Source: Tyto alba
Taxonomy: Eukaryota; Chordata; Aves; Strigiformes; Tytonidae
Direction: 5' to 3'
Assembly (NCBI RefSeq): GCF_018691265.1
Contig: NW_024881301.1
Location: 9,499,752 to 9,563,751 of the forward strand
DNA length: 64,000 nt
The translations under genes and the position numbers were made by a program. Below the pieces are notes generated by a model. The model worked only from the letters and a program-made list of their open reading frames with translations, did not search any database and had not been told where the DNA came from. Positions 13,347 through 24,038 of this stretch are shown here, in pieces; position 1 is the stretch's first letter; every line of letters starts with the position of its first letter.

Positions 13347-13504
13347 CATTATCACAGAGGCGCAGCTGATTGACTCTACCCTGGTTCATAGGTGGCTCTC
13401 ACTTGGAGAAGGGGGAGCTTCGAGAAGATTCTCACAGGGGGCCACCACTGTAGCCCATTCCCCTGCTACCCAAAAAACCCCACCACTCACATAAACCCAG
13501 GACA

Positions 13505-13509
13505 TTTAC
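13505..13509. repeat. Target-site duplication, right (TTTAC)
   Basis: Exact copy of the five bases at 12427-12431. Confidence 0.9.
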
Positions 13510-14133
13510 TTTGACCAGTAAGTAATTCAACTTCCTAGCTGCCTTTAGCAAGGGCACCAATGGTGGCAGGTGACAATTCTTAGAGTTGTTGTGGAAAAAA
13601 ACACAGCTTTTTAATGTTCATTATCAAGTAAACGCATACTTTTTAACTGTAAATGCCTGCTTGTTCCCACCAGCCAAATTTTGGTCTCTGATAACTGATG
13701 ATAATTCTGTATTCGGAGGAATTGTCAGTGCCATGAAAAAGGTGCTGCATTCTCAGATCCCCACTGGTGCCCACACTATTTTCCTGGAAGTCCAATTTGG
13801 TCTCACAGGTGAGAGACACCCAGGCATTTTGCTTATTCATTTGTCTTCTCCAACACTACTCTGGTGAGAAAACATCTTTATGGCAGGCACTATAGCCAAA
13901 TTAATGGAGATAACAGCAGCCAGCTTCTTCCTCATTATATACACAACATATTACATGACTGCCCATGTTCAAACTGGGAGGGATCTCAGGCACCATTGCA
14001 TGCTGAGTATATGCAATAACCAAGGGCTCACAAACAGCCCTCTGCAAAACATATCTGCAACTCTCTGTAAAACTCCATCTGAGTGCATTGAACAACCATT
14101 AAACATGTCATTAGTTTATGTTGTGTTTTGGGG

Positions 14134-14153
14134 TTTGTTTGTTTGTTTGTTTT
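14134..14153 (+). repeat. (GTTT)n microsatellite
   Basis: Four tandem GTTT units plus flanking T-rich bases. Confidence 0.85.
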
Positions 14154-15912
14154 CCTAGAAAATGCTCTAATACTTCCTCCTTGATTTTTAAGCCACTAAA
14201 TAGCAAAAATATTTGAGATGGATATGTAAGTTCTTATTAACATTTGGTATTTATATGCCTCCATTTTTATCATCTCATATTGTCTTTGGTATAGAGTATT
14301 TTACCCATTTTTTACAGTTTCTGTGGTCAAAAGATACAGTGCCTTCAGAGCGGAGTGTGAACAATTGTATTGTTATAACACTGATGAAGGAGGTTCATGC
14401 CTATAGTTCATAAAAGTACACTGAAACTGCTTTTAGTGATCAACTGATTTTATTCAGTGATAGGTCTTTAGAAAGGGAAAATCAGTTATGGTTTAATATA
14501 ACTGAGATAAAAAGCTACTAAACGTCCCATAAGAATCAAGTTGGAAATTAAGGACATTTCTCTTCCACAAGAACAAACATTCTTCAAAACTATTTGCCCT
14601 AACTAAACCATCCAAAAAAAAAAAAAAATACAGGGGCACTGTGTCTGAAATGTTCTAGACTGTGAGGATGATTAAGACTGTAGAAATTTATAAATACTAT
14701 TCAAGGCCGAAACTGATACACAAAGCATACAACAAAGATGTAGCTGAATCTGAGTTTTCACATGATATCACCACAAATTTGTCATGTTGATGTCATTATG
14801 GAATAATTATTTTATTCCATCAGCTTTCCAAAGACCAGTTTCAGTGCCAGTTTCAGTGTTCCTGTTCTTGCCTACACAGTAACTTAAAAAGCATCTCCGT
14901 GGGATTAAATTAATTATGTTTATCTACAATCCCTTCATTATTCAATTTGTAAGTCTTCTAAGAGGTAAAACAAATTCACTAGACTGGACAAACCTCTTCT
15001 TTAATCACAATAAGAAATACTAATTAAATCCCTTGCTGCAAATGAACACTATTTCATTGTCTTTGCAAATGTTACTGTTAGGAGTCTACACCTGCAGTTG
15101 TCAAGATAGATGCTTCTAATTCTTCTCTGCTATTTATGCCTAGGCAGCCTGGTATCTTACTTTCCTTACAGTCTCCAGGAAGAAATTATTTTTTGGTCAC
15201 TATGAGTTAAAGTGGCATTTCTCACCTGGAATTTAGAGTGATTTTTTAATATTGTTTAATGTGCCTATTGAATTACCTTGGGTTTATTCTGTACTTTTAT
15301 TGTGATAAGGCTTAGAGCTCTGATTAAGATAGATGCTCTGTGTTCTAAAAATTGACCAAACATGTACAAATCTCTGACAAAGTTTAAAATATCAAGGAGA
15401 GTAACTCAGCTACTTCATATGGCTGAAAGAGCAGGAGAATTGGCAGTTTTCATTCCCATTTCCTGAACTCATACAGAAATTTGAGACATAGACTAGATAG
15501 ACAGACAAATGAGAACCTGTGACCTACACAGCACCAGTAGCATCACTCAACAGGAACTTTTGTAAGAGTCTGAATATTTGGGAATGGTGTTTTAAAAATT
15601 TAGATAAACAGAACTTCCTTAACTGAATGTTCATTCATTCCAACAGCATCTTCATTACCAAAATGCATTCTGTTCTGGCTTAAGTGGTTTCCTTTCCATT
15701 TGAACATGGGTTAAGATGCATGCAAAATTAGCCCTTTTAATTGATCCTTTTTTCCCAGATAGACAATATTTTTCACTCAGGATTTCTGAAACAGTTTTCA
15801 TTAAAACCAGCTTAGACAGTGCTTAGAATTTGGCAGATATGTTATACTCTTCATATCTTCAGTTTCTATTTCATAGAGCCGTATTTACCTGAATGGAAAA
15901 GGAAACAGTGTA

Positions 15913-15937
15913 TATTTATTTATTTATTTATTTATTT
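15913..15937 (+). repeat. (TTTA)n microsatellite
   Basis: About six uninterrupted ATTT/TTTA units. Confidence 0.9.
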
Positions 15938-16027
15938 CTCTTAAAGCTAATATTCTGTGGCTCTGCAAAATATTAACAAGGCTCTAATTTTATTTGAAAA
16001 TACAGAGAATCTTCCCATGGAATTCCT

Positions 16028-16445
16028 TTAGAAGTCAATAGAAAATTCTGTATCCAAATTGCTAGTAGAACCAAAGAGAATGATGGTCCAAAGACCTCTC
16101 ATGCCAAATAATGTCACATTCATGTCATTAAGTCTTGACGAAACTTTTAATGCAGTAAATACCATCATTATGTCTTGTATAAAAATATTAGACATTTGAA
16201 TATTAATGTTTTTAAAGCTATTGGAATTGGAAAGAGATAAAATATGTATAGTACTTTCAGATTCTTTAGACGTTAAATGCTGATAAACAGTAGTGAGAAA
16301 GGTATTATTTAAAGTTCTACATTGTGCAATTTTCATTAAATATATAGAGGATGTTTCCAGAATATCAGATTTTTTTAAAAACTTCAGAAGAGGTAAACAT
16401 GTTTGATCGATTATGCCAGTTATGCTGAATATCATATGAAGGTCA
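16028..16445 (-). other. Exon-like open reading frame, unproven
   Basis: A minus-strand frame is open for 135 codons from its first ATG (16435) to a stop at 16028, and stays open upstream to a pyrimidine-rich TTTTTGCAG acceptor-like site whose first exon base would be 16445. The predicted peptide is rich in Leu, Ile and Ser with amphipathic stretches that could be helical. I recognise no family. By a rough calculation from base composition, about one ORF of this length is expected by chance in 64 kb, so this is weak evidence of coding. Confidence 0.12.
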
Positions 16446-19400
16446 CTGCAAAAAGTGAAAGATTGTCTTCATCTTAGCAACTCTATTTATGTTCAGCTGT
16501 ACTTGGAATACCTTCTTTATATTCATGAATTAATTGTCTCAAAAGATAAAGTAGAGAGAGTGGGCAAGATTGATATCTGATCATAGGCGCAGCTTCAAGA
16601 GTTCTGGCAATCTGGATTCATATTTCTTTGGAGGAGGAGTGAACAGTGACTTGAATTTTCCACAACTGTAAATTGACAGTCTTAATCCAGCCCTATTTAT
16701 TTAAAACCTTTATGTATGTAACAAAAATAACTTTAGAAGCCATGTAATAAAAAAGCTCATCTTGATGGTGCAACCTGAGTATCTAACTCTAAAACTAAAT
16801 ATGCAGCTTTTATATGCATCCAAAAAAATGAATATTTCATCTGTAAAAAAAATACTGTCTTCTACCCTTCTCACTCATAAAAATCATAACTCCAGAAATT
16901 ATAAGAGAGTTAAAATAGACTAAATCTGATGTGAGAAAAGACTTGAAATTATAGATGTAACACTGCCATCCAAATAAATATTTTCTTTTAAATTGATTAG
17001 ATCTTATAATAGTGATTTTTTCTATTTTCTGTATGGATATCAAAAGCTTATCTAAAGAGACTGCAAATATATGGTAATGGAGTCCAAAAATAGAATCTAC
17101 ACATTTGTGGAGAGTAATGATGAAGCTCTTAAGTGAGGAAGCTGGAACACATGGAGTGAAAGATGTCCTCCCACTAGACAGTTAGAATTCAGATGCCCAT
17201 TAAAATCTCAGCAACACAGAGGAAACAACAAGAAGTGGTTTTTCTTCCACTATTTTACCCTGACAGTTTGCAACATCATAGAATATTCTGAAGTGTAGAT
17301 TATAGAATGAGTCATTCCCATTGAAAATTTTGGCCTGATCTCCCTTTTCATGGCTTTACTGTTCAGTATTTCCTTTAATATCTACCCATAAAGAGTTTGA
17401 ATTATTCATTCAAAGCTACTTGACCTTGGCTTCAAGCCATTAGGTATCATGCTTTACCAGTCAAATTGAACTACAAATAAAAGTATCCTAGAAAAGTCAA
17501 CATTAAAGGGAGCTGAGGAAACAGTGATGAGATTAATTAAATGAAAAACTCTTTACAACAAAATATGACAAGAGAGATAAATGAAACACTGGTCATTACC
17601 AAGAGATTTATAAGAAAATGGAGCACTGTTAGAAAAATCTATAAAATAAAGGACCAAGGTATCTTTTCATTACCAGAGTAAAAAGAAAAGCCATAAAACT
17701 ATGAATGTTACATGCTTTGGAATTAATTAGCCACTTCTACCACCTTGTGGAGGCACAATATTAATTAATATGACAGGTCTGTGTAAGAGAGAAGAGCCAT
17801 CAAGTAACTGTACAATAGGCTGGCACCTGATGGTGATGCTTTATGAGCTATTATAACCTTCCTGTGAGGAAGGGACTCTTCAGGAGTATCATTCTGAAGG
17901 GTAAATATGGACAGATGTGGGATTCTTACACTGATCATGTGCAGTGGATCATTCAGCATGCATTTTATTTTCAATAATTCCACCTTTGCAATTAAATACA
18001 AAGTTCTTTTAAGAGACAGTGGACATTTAATTCTGTGATGCAGAATGAACAAAAGTATCTGGAACCATCTTATTATCGTACCTGTACCTGGAAGAGATAA
18101 CAACTGTGGAGCACAGATAACAGGATTGATGTTTGTACATTGCCATCAGCACAAAAAAAGTACTATAGTCAGGTCTGTTAATGCAAAGCTTGATGCCCAT
18201 ACAAGCAACAGTAAAGACAACAGAGTTTTTTGTGATTCTGTGTTTTGAGAGTTTGTATTGACAAACTGGGTTCTAAACTCTGGGCCTGATCTTGTCAGAT
18301 GATGTTATATAAGTGTGAAAGCTCAGAAACTGAATCAATGGGAAGAAGAGGGAAAGCTGATATCCCTTTCTCATTTTTACTGTTCTGAGCTATGTGTAGT
18401 CCACCACTCACTATTTAAGCAAGGCCTCATGTGCTTAATTCAAAGTTCTATCCAATATATGTAGCATTTTCATGAATCTTTTCTAAAGTCAATGTTGGCT
18501 ATCCCATTACACAGAAGAGTTAGACTATATTACAATAGAAAGCAGTGTTGATTTCAGAATGTGAAGGTGGGGGGGTTTGGTTGGTTGTTTTTTAACATTG
18601 GGAAACCTCTAGTATTGTCTCGGGAAATAAATGTCCATTTCTGGCTGGAATGCTCCTGGAAAGCATCTTCTGCTTTAGTTTCATCTGAAATGAACCCAGT
18701 TCATTATCTTTCAGACAATACCATGCTGTCAACCACAGCATGGTGAGTGGGGACTGTCAGCTGAAATGCACTCAGAAGGGCACTCCTGAGCAGAAGAAAA
18801 CCCGTAGACATACCTCCAGAGCAGTCTTCTGGATCTCAGGAGTCTTTCAACATCAGAAGAAGAAAGTCACCCCTACAGGGTCCCAAAAAGGACAGTCTGC
18901 ATACAGAATTCAGGCTACCCCAGAATGCCACATCCTCTAAGGAATTTAAAGGAAACCTGAATGTGTTATGTGAATAAAGAAGTATGAACTCTTATATCAG
19001 CCTCATTTCATTCATTTTTATTTCAGGTAACATGTTTTTTTAATCTACAGGTATTGCTCAATAGTATATTTTCAAGCTTGTTATAAGATTCTGCTACCAA
19101 TATTTTGCAAAAATCCTTTCATAAAGCAATTGCACAATATGTTCATATTCAGTATCTCACAGGAGATCTCCCCACCTATGACAGCTTTAATGAGATTGAA
19201 TCTTTTCTTAGATTAAGTAACCTATCATCTAAGTCCAGCATAATTTGTATGAAAGTCCTTCATTTCATCTGATCTTCATTCTTCATATATACTGCATTTC
19301 AGCCCTATAATAGGTTGTGAAAAATCCATCAAAGTATTAACCAGAAGGTGGTTAACTCTCCCCTCCAAGATACAGAAAAGGCAAGAGATCAGGGTAAGGA

Positions 19401-21580
19401 CTAGAAGGAAATCTATCTGTGTAGAAATTATGTCCAGCTTCAGGTGTGCTGAATTAGTTAACACCCGGGTTCTTCTTGAGGGTATGCTTGAAGAAGGTAA
19501 AGGAAGCATCAGTCTCAATTTGTGAATGGAGGGAAGGAGAAAGGATGTGTGCTCTCTGAAGAGACTTGAGTTAATGAGGGCATGAGAGGAGGTAGGTTTT
19601 TTCCTGCAGTTTGGCTCAGAAAAAAATAAGTTGAGGAGAAAGTTTTGGAAGTAAGGTTGAAAATTTATATCTAATAAAATCTAATATAGTCAGGGAGATA
19701 AGGTTCCCTATGTGGTTTTTCTCTCCTCACAGGTTCCCTGAAATGAAACTCTTGCCCAGAAATATCGTTTTGTTGCTGAAGTGTTGTTAGATCTTAAGAG
19801 TCTTGCTGCAAAGTGCTACGAAAGACCCAGCTCTTACCATATTTTGGTCTCTGGTGGAGGAGTACTAAAAAGCTTAAGAAATTAATTTGGTTTTTCAGTA
19901 CTTCATCTTTCAATTTTGCTCTTGCAAACACTCAATGAAAATATAGAGCCAGCATACTCAAGAACTCAACAGTATGTTCTACGTGAAAATAAATAATCAG
20001 TGTTGTACTTTAGAAAAAGGTTATAAACTCAGTTTCATCTCAGTGGTATAGAGGTAATGACAGTCAAGGGTACATAGGGAAGTCCTACCACTATTTTACA
20101 GGTTTTCCAGTAGTACCCTTCCTTTGCCCACTCATTTTGTCAGCTGGATGCCCTAACTACTGTTCTATACAATTTTACAGTTTCTTAAACTGTGCTAAAT
20201 ACTTCATGCTTGAAATAAACAAAACTCAAGTCATGTTCACTACACCTAATCTCTACCTAATTGATCATTTGGTATGGTCTTTTCCCTCAATGTCTCTCAC
20301 TCTCCTCAGGCTCTATTGGCCACATTGGAGGGCCTGATATACTGGAATTGCACACCATAACTTCGTCTTAACACCAAAAAAAGCAATTTTTAAATTTTTT
20401 TTACTCTTCCATGAAATTTGCTACAATGCCACACAACAAGAATTCTTAAAAATTAAATGTTTTCTTTTATGTCTATCTTCAAGCTCTGTATTATAAAATT
20501 CATATGAATAAAGGTCTATATCTGATGTCATTTTGACTGAAAGTACAAATTCCTTACAGTAGTACTAAAGATCTGTACTCAGGGACATTGCAAGGCTAAT
20601 CACACTGAGATCCTTTAAACTCCTTGGTGTTTTGTATAGGAAAACTGTGTGAATAACTGTGCACCTCTGTGCCAGAATATATAGTGGAAAATTAAAGATG
20701 TTAAAGAAGAAAACAGAAGGGAAGCTTTGATCCCTTAACATGAAGCATTTATTAGATATAAATGTTTTGAATAACATGAGCTATTTATTATGTCTTGATT
20801 AAAGTCCTTATTGACATAAATTGAGATATATCTGTAACTTTCTATGTCAGAACCCAATTTATTTCCCTAAAACTGATATACTACTTTGCTTAATGATAAT
20901 GCTCTTCTTGTGGATAACAGCTGACAAGCTGGGCTAATTTTAAGATGTTCTAATGTGTATCTCAGTGAAAGTTTACTAGGAGTTTTTCATCATGGAAGTT
21001 ATTGTAGAGGCAGCTGATAAGGTTTTAAATAATGTTTTACAACAAGATCACTTAGATCACCTCCGGAAATTTCTTCATGATAGTTTTATTTAGAAATTAA
21101 AGAAAAAATAAAACAAATATTTTTCTCGTAGTAATTTTACTAAAATCACATAGATTTCAATTTAGCACTTTTTTTAGCAATAAAAATCTTGGAAATTTAA
21201 TTTTATTGAAAATAATCATAATACAATAACTTTATTCTACATTTGAATTTAATCATTACATTGGTGTAATTGTCACTGTAGGAATTTTAAGAACAGAATA
21301 TGTATTATTCTAGATATCCCTTTCAATAAAATTTTATTTATCCTAAAGCTATGATTAATCAGATTCAGTCAAAAGAATTTGTGTTTAATTTCCCACCAAA
21401 TATACAGACTGTAGTGGCTTTCTAGCAAAACATAATTAAAATTTCTTTGTATTATTATATAGAATAGAGCTGTAAATAACACCAGCTTTCCTGGGTAATG
21501 TTGAAGGATGATTCTGATTGTAAACTGATTTGAGAAAAATGAAAAACTTGATTGGAAACAATTTGTTTGTTATGGGGAGA

Positions 21581-21596
21581 TTTTTTTTTTTTTTTT
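21581..21596 (+). repeat. Poly(T) run
   Basis: Sixteen consecutive T. It could be the reverse complement of a retroposon tail, but no body is recognisable next to it. Confidence 0.9.
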
Positions 21597-22595
21597 GCCT
21601 TTGAAACAAACTATACTTAGCTTTTATATATTATCTGAAAGTTTAAGCAGCTGGTCTTAAAAAAGTATATTAGTAATGAAATACCTCATGTTCCTATTTA
21701 CACATAGGTCTTCTCACCCATCATCCTCCCATTCTGAATTATTCCTGATACTACTTCTAGAAATAAGATTTGTGAATCAACATCATAATAACTTTACTTT
21801 TCTCAAGTCAAATAGCTGGGTATTTTGCCTGTTATGCTACAGTCTCTCGTGACTTTTACAACTGAATGCCAACAAAACTACAAGCCACAGTCCATTAGTG
21901 GTTATTTCATCAAAATCAGTATGAAAATTAACTTTGATTTAAGAGTGAGTGATTAGGAAATCGTACAGAGATCAAACAATCCTCTTGGTTATAGAGTAGC
22001 AGGCCAAAGACCAACACAGCAATCACACATTACAAGAATCTCTGACCTATATCTCCATTCAAGATTTTAGTTTCCAAGGTTTTCAGCCCTAAGCTCGAAA
22101 ATACAGCTGAAAAAAAGGGCTCCATTCACTGCTTATTATTTTAGCTTGGTGTTGATGAAAACAGAGTTTTTAGGATTGCTTTATCTTTTCACATTAGTAG
22201 ATGAAGACTAGTGATAAATTAAATGTTACCTGCTAAAACCAGAAATGCCAACCATGTGATGAGAGCGTTAAAAAAGAATGTAACCATTCTGAAGTGCATG
22301 ATTCAAGGCCTACTGAAGTTCTGGTCATCTGTTCTTCAGCCCAGTGAAAGGTATGAGTGGCAGGAAGTAACTCATTTGTCCCACAGTTCTCCAGTTCATC
22401 AATAATATTTCTGCCATTCTGTAATTGTTGAAGAGACCACACAAGGCCACAGAAACCACAAATGTCACACTAATAAGCAAACAGCTGTCATAAACTTCCT
22501 GAAGCTTCTAGGATTTTTTGATATGATAAACTCTACAGCAGACTAAGTTGACATTTTGGGGATGTTTTAATGTAACTTCAGAGCATCTTACATAT

Positions 22596-22618
22596 AAAAA
22601 AAAAAAAAAAAAAAAAAA
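22596..22618 (+). repeat. Poly(A) run
   Basis: Twenty-three consecutive A, the longest A homopolymer in the window. The sequence to its left is not recognisable as a LINE, SINE or processed gene copy. Confidence 0.9.
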
Positions 22619-23568
22619 CAACAAGGAAAAAGGTAGAGATGTTGACTAGGTGGTTTCCTGTTTGAGAACCTATGTGGTTGTAGTGGTCTTTATCTGAGAC
22701 TCCTAAGGCAGGCAAGGTATATCACCTGTCATTTGACCATACTAAAAACTTCAAGAGAGTTATTTCTTCCTCATAGTGAATAAGCAGCCTTCTTTGGTGG
22801 AGGTTACACTACTATTTCAGAATTACCTTCTCTTTCCCTGTGCCTCGCAGTGATACTTCCTCCAACTTACTCACTGCAAAGGATCCTAATTTACTATCTG
22901 AGGCACTAAAGAGATAGTTTACATTAATTGCATCTTTTCTCTTTGATAGATAATTAAGAAAAATAGGGGCTATTCCATGCGCTGCTAAAAGTGGCCTGCT
23001 TCTAAGTTGGATTGAAAAACTGCTCAAAAACATGTAATTAACATGTTTGAAGTCTTGTACTGAGCCAGTAGGAAAGTTTTGAGTTTTGATAAATTTAATC
23101 TTCATCTAAATTTATCATAATTTCTTTTGTTTAATAGTTTTAGACAAGTTGTTATAGCAATGGTTATTTAAACTATATGTAAAATGGTTTTGAGAGAATG
23201 TTTAGAATTATATTTTATTTTATTTTAGATGATATCTTACCCTATTCTACCTGTCTTTAATCACATTACACACCTAGTCTCATTCCTTTTCTTCAGATTA
23301 TTCCAGCATATTATGAAGTGAATCATGGTGTCCAAAATAAACATCTGGAAAAAAATTAAAATCCTGGAATGCCACCAGAAATCATGAAAGCAAGAGTATT
23401 CAACCTGTGGATTTAAAGTCAGTCTTAATCAGTGACCTCATGTCGTGGTTTGAGCCTGGTCAGCAACCAACTACCACAGCTGGTCACCCTCCCTTCCTCT
23501 TCCCCACCTGGGAATGGGGGAGGGAATTAGAGGGGTGAAGGGAGACTCGCAGGCTGAGATAGGAACAG

Positions 23569-23574
23569 TTTAAT
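23569..23574 (-). terminator. LTR poly(A) signal ATTAAA
   Basis: TTTAAT on plus, ATTAAA on minus, in the conserved AACAGTTTAATA block shared by all type B copies. Confidence 0.5.
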
Positions 23575-23767
23575 AATGGCAATAAAACGAGAACAATAAT
23601 GATAATATGAAAAAAATGAAATATATAAACAGGCAATGCACAACAGAATTGCTCACCACTCGCTGACCAATACCCAGACCGTTCCTGGCCAGCGACCCCG
23701 AGATACCAAGATCCCACAATCGCAATCCCAGAAGCAAGAGAGAGCTCCTTCCCAACCACCCCTCCTC

Positions 23768-23773
23768 TATATA
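23768..23773 (-). promoter_or_regulatory. LTR TATA box (TATATA)
   Basis: On the minus strand it is preceded by a GCTCACTA stretch and followed by GAGGAGGGG. The equivalent box in copy 3 is at 43688-43695. About 195 bp separate it from the poly(A) hexamer. Confidence 0.5.
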
Positions 23774-24038
23774 GTGAGCATGATGTTCCATGATATGGAA
23801 TATTTCATTGGCCAATTAGGGTCAGGTGCCCTGTCCATGCTCCCTCCCTGTTTCTTGTGCCCTTGTGCATGGGCAGGACATGAGGAGTTGGAGAGTCCTT
23901 GAAGTCTCAGTAGCAGCTGAAAACATCAGTGTGCTACCAGCATTCTTCTCATACCAAACCCAAAGCTAAATCCAAAACACAGCACTCATCTAGTCCCTGA
24001 AAAGGAATATTAACTCTATTTCAGCCCAAACCAGGACA

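Larger units (their letters stand above)
12432..13504 (-). mobile_element. Solo ERV LTR, type A (copy 1)
   Basis: A complete 1073-bp solitary LTR that reads TGTCGTGG...CCAGGACA on the plus strand and is flanked by a perfect 5-bp duplication. Orientation is minus: on that strand a TATTTAAG box near the left of the LTR is followed about 725 bp later by an AATAAA hexamer, and the LTR then ends in ...CCACGACA. The U3 end with its GGTAGC and CTACAG motifs, and the repeated GCTCCAGYGTGGG motif in the centre, resemble a widespread avian LTR family. A 5-bp duplication fits class III (ERVL-like) integration, but the class is not proven. No internal retroviral sequence adjoins it, so it arose by LTR-LTR recombination. 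Long ORFs inside it (204 codons on plus, 121 on minus) reflect its stop-poor, GC-rich composition. Confidence 0.9.
13510..23440. other. AT-rich non-coding stretch, no gene recognised
   Basis: No mobile element of known family is visible. It contains several simple repeats listed separately and a minus-strand 135-codon ORF at 16028-16435 that is discussed as exon-like but unproven. The part around 19.9-21.6 kb is especially AT-rich. Confidence 0.6.
23441..24038 (-). mobile_element. Solo ERV LTR, type B (copy 1)
   Basis: A 598-bp solitary LTR, TGTCGTGG...CCAGGACA on the plus strand, flanked by CCTCA (23436-23440) and CCCCA (24039-24043), a 5-bp duplication with one mismatch. Orientation is minus: a TATATA box at 23768-23773 and an ATTAAA-type poly(A) signal at 23569-23574 lie in that order on the minus strand. 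It shares its first 30-odd bases (plus reading) with the copies at 32131 and 43389 and with the type A LTR at 44223. Its middle is that of the common avian LTR with a GAGATAnnAACAGTTTAATA stretch. No retroviral genes adjoin it. Confidence 0.9.

Noticed and set aside
18720..18744. Perfect 10-bp hairpin with 5-base loop (ACCATGCTGT / ACAGCATGGT)
   Set aside because: About one such structure is expected by chance in 64 kb; it has no T-run and no linked element.
22223..22618. Processed gene copy ending in the 23-A run
   Set aside because: ORFs of 60-69 codons on both strands overlap here, but no protein family is recognised, no poly(A) signal precedes the run and I could not find flanking duplications.
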